Source of the DNA: Bilifractor porci
Lineage (GTDB): Bacteria > Bacillota > Clostridia > Lachnospirales > Lachnospiraceae
Reading direction: 5' to 3'
Length of the DNA stretch: 64,000 bases
Assembly (NCBI RefSeq): GCF_009696005.1
Contig: NZ_VUMV01000004.1
Span: 186,001-250,000, forward strand
A model generated the notes under the pieces. The model did not search any database. It was not told the DNA's origin and saw nothing but the letters and a program-made list of their open reading frames with translations. Shown piece by piece: positions 9,367-17,584 of the stretch; position 1 is the stretch's first letter, and each line of letters begins with the position of its first letter. The translations under genes and the position numbers were made by a program.

Positions 9367-10773
9367 TCATTCACACTCCGCACAGGTTTCGCAGCTCTCA
9401 GCAGTAAATTCCGGCTGTTCCTTTGCAAGAGCCGCCTTGATCATCAGCGCGCACTCCACCCTCTTTCTCTGCATCACGCAGCCGATCTGATACACATCGT
9501 TAACGCTGCCTGTGAAATTATAGGAGTTTGCCGCGCAGCCGCCGCTGCAGTAGAATCTCGCGAAGCACTGCGAGCACTCCGGCTTGGAATACACATTGAC
9601 TTCTTTGAACTCCTCCACCAGATCTTTTCGGATAACGCCGTCTTTTACATTGCCCAGAAGAAACTTCTCGTTTCCGACAAACTGATGGCAGGGATACAGA
9701 TCGCCCCAGGGAGTAACCGCCAGATATTCCCCTCCCGACCCGCACCCGGAGAGGCGTTTGTATACACAGGGGCCTCCGGTGAGATCAATCATAAAATGGA
9801 AGAAATTAAAGCCTCTCCCCTCTTTCTCCCGTTTGACCATTTCTTTTGCCAGAATATCGTACTGCTCGCAGATTACCGGAAGATCCTCCTCCCGGATCGC
9901 ATAGTCCTCGGTCGGAGGAGCCACCACGGGTTCGATGGAAATCTGCTTAAAGCCCAGATCAGCCAGATGCAGGACATCCTTCGCGAAATCCAGATTATAG
10001 TGCGTAAAGGTTCCCCGGACATAATATTTGTCCTGATGGCGGCTCTCTGCAAACTTCTGGTATTTGGGAACAATCAGGTCATAGCTGCCCTTTCCGTTCC
10101 GGAACGGCCGCATCCGGTTGTGCACCTCCGGACGCCCGTCAATGCTGAGGACGACATTCCCCATCTCCCGGTTGCAGAATTCCATAATCTCATCATTCAG
10201 AAGAACCCCGTTCGTCGTTAAGGTAAAGCGGAAATTCTTGCCGTATTGTTTCTCCTGTTCCCTTCCGTACCGGACCAGGTCCTTTACGACCTGCCAGTTC
10301 ATCGTCGGTTCCCCACCGAAAAAATCCACCTCCAGATTTCTGCGGTTTCCGGAATTTTCAATCAAGAAATCCAGCGCCTGCTTTCCCACCTCGTAGGACA
10401 TCAGGGCACGACGGCCGTGATACTCCCCTTCTTCGGCAAAGCAGTACCGGCACGCGAGGTTGCAGTCATGGGCGATGTGCAGGCAGAGCGCCTTTACGAC
10501 CGTCGGCCGATCCTTAAATCTGTCGATGGAATCCCTGTAAATATCCTCCGTAAACAGCATTCCCTGCTCCCGGAGTTCTCCGCACTCCTCCAGCGCCTCC
10601 CTGATATCCTCTGCCTCGTATTTTCCGGAGAGAGCCGCTGCCGCGGCATCCCCATTCTTTCCGTCTGCCAGTTCCTGCAGTACGTCATAGACAAGCTCAT
10701 CCACCACATGGACAGAGCCGCTGTTCACATCCAGGCAGAGATTATATCCGTTGTTTTTATAAAGATGTATCAT
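9367..10773 (-). CDS. scfB: SCIFF peptide radical SAM maturase (thioether-forming) ScfB
   Basis: Radical SAM/SPASM enzyme of 468 residues that installs thioether (sactionine-type) cross-links in the SCIFF peptide encoded just upstream. The radical SAM cluster motif CNLACRYC is at residues 104-111. The C-terminal SPASM region carries the auxiliary-cluster cysteines in CGSGG, LYPCHQF and CSQCFARFYCSGGCAAN. The N-terminal 80 residues resemble a peptide-recognition (RRE-like) domain. The tail SCETCAECE adds three more cysteines at the very end. A TTG at 10785 is an alternative start; ATG 10773 has GGAG at 6 nt and is preferred. Substrate gene scfA is 197 nt upstream with a stem-loop between them. 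Confidence 0.95.
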   Translation of the reverse strand: MIHLYKNNGYNLCLDVNSGSVHVVDELVYDVLQELADGKNGDAAAAALSGKYEAEDIREALEECGELREQGMLFTEDIYRDSIDRFKDRPTVVKALCLHIAHDCNLACRYCFAEEGEYHGRRALMSYEVGKQALDFLIENSGNRRNLEVDFFGGEPTMNWQVVKDLVRYGREQEKQYGKNFRFTLTTNGVLLNDEIMEFCNREMGNVVLSIDGRPEVHNRMRPFRNGKGSYDLIVPKYQKFAESRHQDKYYVRGTFTHYNLDFAKDVLHLADLGFKQISIEPVVAPPTEDYAIREEDLPVICEQYDILAKEMVKREKEGRGFNFFHFMIDLTGGPCVYKRLSGCGSGGEYLAVTPWGDLYPCHQFVGNEKFLLGNVKDGVIRKDLVEEFKEVNVYSKPECSQCFARFYCSGGCAANSYNFTGSVNDVYQIGCVMQRKRVECALMIKAALAKEQPEFTAESCETCAECE

Positions 10774-10800
10774 TCTGTTCTCCAATGTTCCTCTGACATC

Positions 10801-10842
10801 AAAAGGGGGTGCCCCACGTCCCTTCCGGGATGCAGGAACACC
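10801..10842 (-). terminator. Stem-loop between scfA and scfB (weak terminator or attenuator)
   Basis: On the minus strand GGTGTTCC (10842-10835) pairs with GGGGCACC (10815-10808) over 8 bp with two G-U pairs, enclosing a small TCCC/GGGA hairpin. It is followed by CCCTTTTGATG. The U-run is short, so partial termination is more likely than a full stop. This would give more scfA transcript than scfB, as expected for a peptide precursor and its enzyme. Confidence 0.55.
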
Positions 10843-10969
10843 TCCTGTTCTTTCTACTATCTTGATCTGCTTATCTGCCGCGTTCCGGTTTAAGCCGCAC
10901 CATGCTTATACGGACAGCTGACCGCCGAAACTTTATCTGCAGCAATGTCCCGCCCGCGGGACAGACCTT

Positions 10970-11113
10970 TTATTTGGAATGCTCGCAGGTCTGGTTTCCG
11001 ACCGTGCAGGAAGTCTTGCATGCAGACTGGCAGGAAGTCTGGCACTCGCCGCAGCCGCCTTTTTTCAGAGTATTCTGCAGATTTTTGGTGTTTAATGTCT
11101 TAATATGTTTCAT
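10970..11113 (-). CDS. scfA: SCIFF peptide precursor ScfA
   Basis: A 47-residue ribosomal peptide beginning MKHIKTLNTKNLQ and containing six cysteines at positions 21, 24, 28, 32, 36 and 43, the 'six Cys in forty-five' signature. Gly-Gly-Cys precedes the core, and several Thr residues lie between the Cys residues (QTSC, KTSC), the expected acceptors of thioether links made by ScfB. The RBS AGGAGG is strong, 8 nt from ATG. It is preceded by a near-consensus promoter and followed by scfB. The family is almost universal in Clostridia, yet its biological role is not settled. Confidence 0.97.
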   Translation of the reverse strand: MKHIKTLNTKNLQNTLKKGGCGECQTSCQSACKTSCTVGNQTCEHSK

Positions 11114-11160
11114 CTCTAAACCCTCCTGTGGTTTGATCCGCGTTTTCTGAAACTGTTCCT

Positions 11161-11189
11161 ATTATACATAACCAGCCGGCCTTTGGCAA
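11161..11189 (-). promoter_or_regulatory. Sigma-A-type promoter of scfA
   Basis: On the minus strand TTGCCA and TATAAT are separated by exactly 17 nt. The -10 box is perfect and the -35 has five of six consensus bases. It lies about 48 nt upstream of the scfA start and just after the stop codon of the NUDIX gene. It probably drives scfA-scfB and may read on into secDF. Confidence 0.85.
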
Positions 11190-11193
11190 TACA

Positions 11194-11808
11194 CTAATGC
11201 GAAACGCCCAGAAAGGCAAACGGATCCGGATCGGACAGAAAATGCATCATATGATAGGCACAGATCAGTGCCACCCGCTCTTCTCTCAGGATTCTCCGGA
11301 CCTCCGCCCTGTCGGCCAGAACCACCTGTATCTCCTCCGCCTCTTCCATAAAACGGTCACTGATCTTTCCGTCCGCGTAACCGTACACCGTGCCGCAAGC
11401 CTCATCCGTCATTCCGACAGAAGTAAAGCGCGGGTGTTCAAATTCCTCCGGCGCATGGATGGGGGTAAAGGTAAGACCTGTCTCCTCATGCAGCTCCCTC
11501 GCGGCCGCAGTGTGAAAATCCTCTCCGTTTTCCACCAGCCCGGCCGGAAGCTCATAGACAAAATCGTCCACCGGATAACGGTACTGGCGGATCAGGACTA
11601 CCCTGTCCCGCTTTTCCCCGTAGAGGCTGTAAATCACAACCCCGTCCGCGCTGTCCTTCCTGGTCCGGATTTTCAGCCCGTCTGCATCCGGCGATCTGGA
11701 AGCGATCATGTAGTCGCTCTCGTGCCCCTTGGAATTGACTCCGTGAAGATGATACATGCTGAGGTAATGATTTTTTGTCAGCTGTTCGATTTTATCTATT
11801 TTTGCCAT
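11194..11808 (-). CDS. NUDIX hydrolase (ADP-ribose pyrophosphatase-like)
   Basis: A 204-residue NUDIX protein. The NUDIX box runs from G90 to L112 with the REXXEEXG core as RELHEETG. The N-terminal beta region with VVLIRQYRYPVDDFVYELPAG is typical of ADP-sugar/ADP-ribose pyrophosphatases (NudF type), which hydrolyse nucleotide diphosphate linkages to AMP plus a sugar phosphate. It starts 29 nt after ribU with AGAGG 8 nt before ATG, so it should be read from the FMN-riboswitch-controlled transcript. That context raises the possibility of a flavin dinucleotide or related substrate, but nothing in the sequence proves it. Confidence 0.9.
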   Translation of the reverse strand: MAKIDKIEQLTKNHYLSMYHLHGVNSKGHESDYMIASRSPDADGLKIRTRKDSADGVVIYSLYGEKRDRVVLIRQYRYPVDDFVYELPAGLVENGEDFHTAAARELHEETGLTFTPIHAPEEFEHPRFTSVGMTDEACGTVYGYADGKISDRFMEEAEEIQVVLADRAEVRRILREERVALICAYHMMHFLSDPDPFAFLGVSH

Positions 11809-11837
11809 TTACTTCTGCCTCTTGATGTTCTGTCTTT

Positions 11838-12476
11838 TTATCTTCTGCCTTTCAGGATCGGTGACAGCGGCTTGTAAATCAGGAAACAAACCACTACATC
11901 AATCATACCCTTCAGAAAGGTAAATGGCAAATTGAAACAGATCAGGCTCTGGAGAACACTCTTCATAGAAGGGATAATGGCCTGATAAGCCGCCAGAATG
12001 GTTTCCTCCGGCATAAAATTATAGTACACCGGATATACAATAAAGAAATTGGACGGAAGCGAGATAAGCGCCATGGCGGCTGCACCGGCGACAGATGCCG
12101 CAATCGCCGTCTTTTTTGTCTTGCGGAATTTGTAAATAAAGCCCGCGACTCCCGCAAAAACCGCTCCCAGCATGAAATTGGAGAGTTCTCCCACTCCAAA
12201 GCTTCCGGAAAACAGGACATGAATCAGATTTTTCAGAAACTCGATCAGGATTCCGCAGACCGGTCCCATGGAGAAAGCCCCCAGAATGGCCGGAAGATCC
12301 GAGAAATCGAATTTGATAAATGTCGGCATAAACGGCACCGGAATCTCAAGCAGCTGCAGAATGACCGCCACTGCCGTCAGCACTCCGGTCACTGCTATGT
12401 AGTGAATCCCGGCGTTCCTTCCTGTCCTTGATGCTTTTCTTTCTGTTACCCTTTCGTTTGTTGTTACTGCTTCCAT
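11838..12476 (-). CDS. ribU: ECF transporter S component, riboflavin-specific (RibU)
   Basis: Small membrane protein of 212 residues with about six hydrophobic segments, the size and fold of ECF S components, which capture a vitamin and hand it to a shared energising module encoded elsewhere. The FDFSDLPAILGAFSMGP segment and the PSNFFIVYPVYYNF stretch resemble RibU proteins. The riboflavin assignment is strongly supported by the complete FMN riboswitch and intrinsic terminator directly upstream. The start ATG has GGGAG at 4-5 nt. No ECF ATPase or T component is in the window, so it must use the group II shared module in trans. Confidence 0.93.
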   Translation of the reverse strand: MEAVTTNERVTERKASRTGRNAGIHYIAVTGVLTAVAVILQLLEIPVPFMPTFIKFDFSDLPAILGAFSMGPVCGILIEFLKNLIHVLFSGSFGVGELSNFMLGAVFAGVAGFIYKFRKTKKTAIAASVAGAAAMALISLPSNFFIVYPVYYNFMPEETILAAYQAIIPSMKSVLQSLICFNLPFTFLKGMIDVVVCFLIYKPLSPILKGRR

Positions 12477-12525
12477 TTTTCTCCCTTTCCGGAGATCTTT
12501 TCAAGTTATTATTTCCGGCCTGAAA

Positions 12526-12558
12526 TTATAAAACGCCCGGATCATAGTGATCCGGGCG
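12526..12558 (-). terminator. Intrinsic terminator of the FMN riboswitch expression platform
   Basis: On the minus strand CGCCCGGATCA, a 3-nt loop and TGATCCGGGCG form a perfect 11-bp stem, followed by TTTTATAATTT. It lies 27 nt after the aptamer and 49 nt before the ribU ATG. In the FMN-bound state it should stop transcription before ribU. Confidence 0.92.
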
Positions 12559-12584
12559 GTATCAGCAGAAATAACACGGCTGCC

Positions 12585-12712
12585 ATCTTCTTTCATCCAG
12601 ACTTTACTGTTGGTACCGGACTCTCACCGGTTCAGCTGCCATAAGGCAGGTCGCGGACTTATCGGTCTACCGATTTACCGCCAGTGGGGAATCGCACCCC
12701 GCCCACGAAGAT
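12585..12712 (-). ncRNA. FMN riboswitch (RFN element) controlling ribU
   Basis: The minus strand contains the conserved RFN blocks in order: ATCTTCGTGGGCGGGGTG, CACTGGCGGTAAATC, AAGTCCGCGACCTGCC, GAACCGGTGAGAGTCCGGT, and the closing CAACAGTAAAGTCTGGATG and AAGAAGAT. The terminal ATCTTC/GAAGAT helix closes at both ends, so the aptamer appears complete. It is followed by a perfect terminator and the riboflavin transporter gene, the standard transcription-attenuation layout. Confidence 0.97.
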
Positions 12713-12734
12713 CTCCTATCAAATTTACCAGCTC

Positions 12735-12763
12735 ATCATAACCCCAAACACAGAGAATTGCAA
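12735..12763 (-). promoter_or_regulatory. Promoter of the FMN riboswitch-ribU transcript
   Basis: TTGCAA and TATGAT on the minus strand are separated by 17 nt, and the predicted start is about 15 nt before the aptamer. It overlaps the space just beyond the citrate synthase stop codon. Confidence 0.8.
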
Positions 12764-12771
12764 GAGACAGA

Positions 12772-14121
12772 TCAGCCTTCCCGGGTCTGATCTCCTGAGC
12801 CCTGCCGCTCTTCCATGATACTACGGTAGGCCGGCCGGATGATTTTTCCCTGCCCTACGATTTCCTCGATCCGGTGTGCACTCCAGCCGGCAACTCTCGC
12901 AACCGCGAAAATAGGTGTATAAAGCTCTCTCGGAATTCCAAGCATATCGTAGACAAAACCGCTGTAGAAATCCACATTCGGGCTCACGCCCTTATAAATC
13001 CGAAAGCGGTCTCTGATAGCCTCCGGTGCCAGCTTCTCCACCCGCATATAAAGCTCAAGGTCTTCCTCCCTCCCCTTCGCCTTTGCCAGCAGCTGAACAT
13101 ATTTTTTAAACAGACGTTCTCTGGGATCCGACAGCGAATACACTGCATGTCCCATGCCGTATATCAGTCCTTTGCGGTCAAACTCCTTTTTATCCAGAAT
13201 TTTCTCCAAATAACTGCGGATTTCATCATCATCCTGTTGATCTCTGACCTTTTCCCGAAGATCGTCCATCATTTCCATGACTTTAATATTGGCTCCGCCG
13301 TGCCGCGGACCCTTGAGGGAGGACATGGCCGCCGCGATTGTCGCATAGGTATCTGAACCGGAGGATGTTACCACCCGCGTGGTAAAGGTAGAGTTGTTTC
13401 CACCGCCGTGCTCCATATGAAGCATCAGTGCGGCATCCAGCGCCTTGGCCTCCACCTCCGTATACCGGGAATCCGGCCGGAGCAGCCGGAGTATGTTCCC
13501 CGCAGTGGATGCCTCTGGATCCGGCCTGTGAATATACATACTCTGCAGATTTTCATAATGGTTATAAGCATGATAACCGTAAATGGCAAGCATGGGAAAG
13601 ACGGCAATCAGCTGCAGGCACTGCCGGAGCACGTTTTCCAGATCTGTATTCTGGCTTTTTTCATCATAGGAAGCCAGTGTAAGAATGCTTCTTGTCATGG
13701 AGTTCATAATATCCCTGGTGGGCGCCTTCATGATGACATCCCTGGTAAAATTGGTCGGGAGCTCTCTCGCCTCTTCCAGAATCGAAATAAACTTGCCCGC
13801 TTCCGCTTCCTCCGGCAGTTCTCCAAACAAAAGCAAATATGTAAGGTTCTCGTATCCGTAAAGATTATTCACGTATCTGTGAACCAGCTCCTCAATTTTA
13901 TAGCCTCTGTACCAAAGCTCCCCATCGCAGGGCTTCCCGTCACGAAAGGCAACGATTTTGGAGATATTCGTCAGTCCGGCAACCACACCTTGTCCGGACA
14001 GGTCACGAAGGCCTCTTTTTACCTCGTATTTCTGATAATCCCCCTCCGGTATACAATCATTTTTCCGGCACATCTCCGAGTATCCCTGCATATCTGTCTG
14101 TATCAGATTCATGTTTTTCAC
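12772..14121 (-). CDS. gltA: Citrate synthase (citrate/2-methylcitrate family)
   Basis: Enzyme condensing acetyl-CoA and oxaloacetate; 449 residues. Catalytic-site segments are visible: LMLHMEHGGGNNSTFTTR (first active-site His), GMGHAVYSLSDPRERLF (second His) and the region VSPNVDFYSGFVYDMLGIP (catalytic Asp). GPRHGGANIKVMEMM is also typical. The most upstream in-frame start lies inside tetR, but GGGAGG is placed 6 nt before GTG at 14121, so GTG is my start. It begins 25 nt after the tetR stop and is probably co-transcribed with it. In anaerobes this enzyme feeds glutamate synthesis. A 2-methylcitrate role cannot be excluded, but no prp genes are nearby. Confidence 0.93.
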   Translation of the reverse strand: MKNMNLIQTDMQGYSEMCRKNDCIPEGDYQKYEVKRGLRDLSGQGVVAGLTNISKIVAFRDGKPCDGELWYRGYKIEELVHRYVNNLYGYENLTYLLLFGELPEEAEAGKFISILEEARELPTNFTRDVIMKAPTRDIMNSMTRSILTLASYDEKSQNTDLENVLRQCLQLIAVFPMLAIYGYHAYNHYENLQSMYIHRPDPEASTAGNILRLLRPDSRYTEVEAKALDAALMLHMEHGGGNNSTFTTRVVTSSGSDTYATIAAAMSSLKGPRHGGANIKVMEMMDDLREKVRDQQDDDEIRSYLEKILDKKEFDRKGLIYGMGHAVYSLSDPRERLFKKYVQLLAKAKGREEDLELYMRVEKLAPEAIRDRFRIYKGVSPNVDFYSGFVYDMLGIPRELYTPIFAVARVAGWSAHRIEEIVGQGKIIRPAYRSIMEERQGSGDQTREG

Positions 14122-14146
14122 ATCTATCCTCCCGGCTGACAGCCTT

Positions 14147-14707
14147 TTAACCGATTTCTGCAACCGCCTCAAAGGCGCCCGGCAGTGTTTTCAGAATAAT
14201 GCGGGACAGCAGGTCGATGGTCTCCTGAAAATCGTCCGGCATGCCGGACTCTACCCAATCCAAAAGCGGTCCGACACAGCTGTACTTGTAGAAATCAATT
14301 ATCTGCTTCTTCTTTTTTGAGTCCATGTTTTTGCTCTGATCCTGCCTGTCGATCATTTCCTCTATGTAATGCGTCGTCACCTGGTAGAGAAATTTTTCCA
14401 CCTGCGCCCGCCCCGTGGAATCATAAACATTAAAAATAATTTCTTTATATTCCTGCGCGTGTGTCATAAGCAGTTTCATTTTTATCTTGTAGGAATCGTT
14501 CTTATTTCCCTGCGCGATAATCTGATCTCCAAGTCTCAGAAACGTGTATTCCACAAGATCATTCAGTGACCTGAAATGATAATAAAAACTCATACGGCTG
14601 CAGTTTGCGGTCTGAGTCAGTTCTTTGATGGTTATCTGTTCCAGACGTTTGGTTTTAAGCAGCTCCATAAGAGCATGCGACAAGTCCATTTTCATAATGT
14701 CCGACAT
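14147..14707 (-). CDS. TetR/AcrR family transcriptional regulator
   Basis: A 186-residue DNA-binding regulator. The N-terminal helix-turn-helix (about 20-60) contains ITIKELTQTANCSRMSFYYHFRSLNDLVEYTF, the typical TetR recognition helix plus YYHF motif. The C-terminal ligand domain is unassigned. GTG at 14713 overlaps the AGGAGG; ATG 14707, 5 nt beyond, is preferred. A 13-bp palindrome directly upstream suggests autoregulation. The next gene, citrate synthase, follows at 25 nt, so this repressor may set citrate synthase levels; that link is inference from position only. Confidence 0.9.
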   Translation of the reverse strand: MSDIMKMDLSHALMELLKTKRLEQITIKELTQTANCSRMSFYYHFRSLNDLVEYTFLRLGDQIIAQGNKNDSYKIKMKLLMTHAQEYKEIIFNVYDSTGRAQVEKFLYQVTTHYIEEMIDRQDQSKNMDSKKKKQIIDFYKYSCVGPLLDWVESGMPDDFQETIDLLSRIILKTLPGAFEAVAEIG

Positions 14708-14721
14708 CGCCACCTCCTGTT

Positions 14722-14734
14722 AGACAGACTGTCT
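14722..14734. promoter_or_regulatory. Palindromic operator candidate upstream of tetR
   Basis: AGACAG-A-CTGTCT is a perfect 6+1+6 palindrome immediately 5' of the tetR ribosome binding site. Size and position fit a TetR-family operator for autorepression. No second copy was noticed elsewhere in the window. The rest of 14735-14949 is AT-rich with no gene or clear promoter. Confidence 0.5.
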
Positions 14735-14949
14735 CTCTGCCATACGGACATTGTATGAAACCGGGGAGCCGGACACTGACAGGCAAAGAATTTTCCCGGT
14801 TCCGGAAAAGCCGGCATCTGCATGGCATTTTTTTAATCAGTTGTCTATATCATTGCACAATCCAGCCGAATAGCAATCCACAGAATTGACTATTAGTCAT
14901 TTTTTTACTCAAAACCAGAACTTTGTACAAGAAAAAACAGAGATCCGCG

Positions 14950-15912
14950 TCAGATCAGTCCCCTGCTTCGCAGCAAAAAGAGCCAGAATGTCAGGGTAAG
15001 AGAAGAAAGAAGCGTTGTCAGCATGACTGTTCCGGAAGATACGACTCCTTTGTGCCCCATATTTTTTGCCATCACATAGCCGGCCACAGTGGACGCGGAG
15101 CCCAGCATAATAAGAACTGCCACCAGTTTCTCCTGCCGGAATCCCAGCGCGGCAGCCACCGGAAGACCCAGAGCGGCAAAGCCGACCAGCTTGAGGAATG
15201 TGGCAAACAGCACCGGACGCACCTTTTCGGAAAAGGCCGTAAAATTCAGGCTTGCTCCCATAGCAAGCAGGCCCATGGGGCTGGCAAGTCTTCCGATATA
15301 GGAGAAGGTTTTCCCGAACATCTCCGGCATCGGAATTTTCAGAACCGACCAGACAAAGCCGGCCAGGATTCCCAGAATGATCGGATTTGTAACGATCCCG
15401 ATGAGAGCCTTTTTCAGCCGTGCCCGATCCAGACGGTCCTGGGCTCCCCCCGATAAAGACAGAACCAGTACCGCGCAGACATTATAGAGCGGGACAGCTC
15501 CCAGCATCATCAGGGATCCCATGGCCGCAGATGCGCCTGTGCCCGCGCTTCCGTAAATATTTTCAATATAAGCCATACCCAGCAGGGACGCACTGCTCCG
15601 GTAGGACGCCTGGACAAATTCTCCCCTGTCCTCAGCGGGACAGAGGAAGAAGGAAAGAAGAAGCGCAATGCCGACGCAGGCGAGCGTAGCAAAAAAGCAG
15701 AACAGGACAAAGGATGTGTCCCAGACGGTAAAAAAGTCCACCGGATAGAGCTCAGCAAACAGATTAACCGGAAGTGCAATTTTAAATACAAAGGAATTCA
15801 TTCCCGCTGCCAGCGACTCGCTGATCACCCCGGTTCTCCGAAAAAAATACCCCAGCATCATGACAAAAAAAATGGGAAGTGTAGCATTCAGGCTGAAAAT
15901 AAAATTCTGCAA
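14950..15912 (-). CDS. AEC family transporter (auxin efflux carrier/malate permease-like)
   Basis: Integral membrane protein of 320 residues with about ten hydrophobic segments in two bundles. The N-terminus LPIFFVMMLGYFFRRTGVI, the NPIILGILAGFVWSV segment and the LKLVGFAALGLPVA helix match the membrane transport protein family whose bacterial members export or import organic acids such as malate. The start is TTG at 15912 with GGAGG 6 nt upstream; no ATG is nearby. It begins 25 nt after the PucR-type regulator gene, so the two form an operon divergent from the URO-D gene at 17776. The substrate is unknown; the context suggests an organic acid linked to the URO-D enzymes. Confidence 0.85.
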   Translation of the reverse strand: MQNFIFSLNATLPIFFVMMLGYFFRRTGVISESLAAGMNSFVFKIALPVNLFAELYPVDFFTVWDTSFVLFCFFATLACVGIALLLSFFLCPAEDRGEFVQASYRSSASLLGMAYIENIYGSAGTGASAAMGSLMMLGAVPLYNVCAVLVLSLSGGAQDRLDRARLKKALIGIVTNPIILGILAGFVWSVLKIPMPEMFGKTFSYIGRLASPMGLLAMGASLNFTAFSEKVRPVLFATFLKLVGFAALGLPVAAALGFRQEKLVAVLIMLGSASTVAGYVMAKNMGHKGVVSSGTVMLTTLLSSLTLTFWLFLLRSRGLI

Positions 15913-15937
15913 GATATTCCTCCAAATAATCTTCTGT

Positions 15938-17584
15938 TCATTGTCTATTTACGTTTTTCCGGATCCGGTAGGAAAGCTGCAGGGTGAGAACCGTGTCCGG
16001 ATCTTCCAGTTCCAGACCGGTCAGTTTCCGGATGTGATCCATGCGACGGCAGAAAGTAGTCCTGTGAATATATAGATTTTCCGCCGCCCTGGTCATGTTC
16101 ATACTGCTTTCCAGAAAAGCTTTAAGTGTTCCGGACAACTCTGTTCCATGTGCCCTGTCATACTTTTCCAGAGCACAAACCGCAGGATGGACAAGCATGG
16201 ATTCCGGAAGCCCTCCCTGGATCCGCTGCAGAAAGTAGGGAAGCCGGATCTCATCAAACAGATGATACCAGAGCTGCGGACTCTGCACCATACCGATACG
16301 AAGCGCCTCGCGCGCGGCAAGCGCTCCCTGCTCCAGCTCCGCAAAGCTGCGGAAAACAGGACTGACCCCTGCCTGGCAGACATTGTCCCGGACAAAGTAA
16401 GCCATCCTCTGCAGCAGGCTCCGGTAGGCCGCCCCTGTGTCCCTGCCGTCGGCAGCGGCGTCTTTCAAACCGATTCCGCAGTTCAGGATCAGCATGATTT
16501 CCGATTCGGAGCGGACCGCACAGGAGCCGATCCACTGCTGTTCCAGCTGCACGGTGAGGTACGGCAGCGTGGTTTTCAGCTGCACATCCCACCCTTTTTC
16601 CGGGAAAAAACGGATGACCACGACCAGATATTCATCCGTCATCTTCCATCCGTATTTTGCGATTGTTTTTTCCACCGAATCCCTGTCCGGCGCTTCCCCC
16701 TGCAGCATCTGTCTGCACAGATTGTGCAGCTGGTCGTTCTGATGTTTTCTGGGAACCAGTTTCCCGTACCGGAACATGTCCTGCACGTAGCCGGCGTACG
16801 CGGAAAACAGTTCTTCCGTACCCGGAGACAATTTTTCCATGCCCGCCGGAAGCTCCATGACCAGCCGGGCGATGTACTGCTGATCCACAAAGATATTGAC
16901 GCAGTAACAAAGGACATCCACTTCATCAATCAGATAGTAAAACGGGGCTGTAAGAGAAGCCACCTCATGAAATTTCCTGTGCGTGATCAGCATCTGAAAG
17001 GTCTCCGTATCCAGCCTGCCGTTCTTCAACGGATGTGCCCGGCTGTATGCCTCCGTCGCGTACATGACATTCATATCAAAATCAATAATCGCATAATTCT
17101 CAAAGAGGAACTCCCTGCCGAGGGCAAGAAAAGACGTCTCGTTTTCCGCCCGGTAGATTCCTTCCGCCATTTTTCTGTCCCAGGACAGAAGCTGGATAAA
17201 AATCTCCTGCGCTTCCTCCAGGAGTCCTGCAAGATCCCGGGAGTTCTGAAGCACCGCGTAATTCTGCCCTGCATCTGGCAGACCTGTCTCCTCTGGGTCT
17301 GCCTTTCCGCTTTCTGCCCCTCCGCGTCCTCCGGTCAGGATAAAGAATGCATGGTCTTTTCCGTCCGTTTTGTCCAAAAAGCAGGGCAGATCCTCTTCCC
17401 GGACCAGAAACAGGGTATGCAGCGAAGGCTGCCCGTTTTTCCTATTCTCCGCCCGGAACAGACGCAGATGCCGGATTTCCATGCCCGGAACGGCACAGTT
17501 TTCCCGCAGTATCTTCGTCTCCGCTGTTCCTTCCGCTTCCCGCCTTTTCCATGCCGCAAGAAGCATTTCCATGGTAATTTTCAA
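15938..17584 (-). CDS. PucR/CdaR-type helix-turn-helix transcriptional regulator
   Basis: About 548 residues. The C-terminal PucR-type HTH is clear: MNMTRAAENLYIHRTTFCRR with IRKLTGLELEDPDTVLTLQL at the end, and the middle has the GGDEF-like CdaR region. The N-terminal sensing part is not recognised and has a low-complexity Gly/Asp/Glu loop. The family responds to small molecules and usually controls neighbouring catabolic genes. The start is judged to be TTG at 17584 with AAGGAG 6 nt upstream; ATG 17572 is poorly spaced. It is divergent from a URO-D-like gene and co-directional with the AEC transporter, so both are likely targets. A perfect -35 TTGACA lies upstream but its -10 is weak. Confidence 0.85.
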   Translation of the reverse strand: MKITMEMLLAAWKRREAEGTAETKILRENCAVPGMEIRHLRLFRAENRKNGQPSLHTLFLVREEDLPCFLDKTDGKDHAFFILTGGRGGAESGKADPEETGLPDAGQNYAVLQNSRDLAGLLEEAQEIFIQLLSWDRKMAEGIYRAENETSFLALGREFLFENYAIIDFDMNVMYATEAYSRAHPLKNGRLDTETFQMLITHRKFHEVASLTAPFYYLIDEVDVLCYCVNIFVDQQYIARLVMELPAGMEKLSPGTEELFSAYAGYVQDMFRYGKLVPRKHQNDQLHNLCRQMLQGEAPDRDSVEKTIAKYGWKMTDEYLVVVIRFFPEKGWDVQLKTTLPYLTVQLEQQWIGSCAVRSESEIMLILNCGIGLKDAAADGRDTGAAYRSLLQRMAYFVRDNVCQAGVSPVFRSFAELEQGALAAREALRIGMVQSPQLWYHLFDEIRLPYFLQRIQGGLPESMLVHPAVCALEKYDRAHGTELSGTLKAFLESSMNMTRAAENLYIHRTTFCRRMDHIRKLTGLELEDPDTVLTLQLSYRIRKNVNRQ

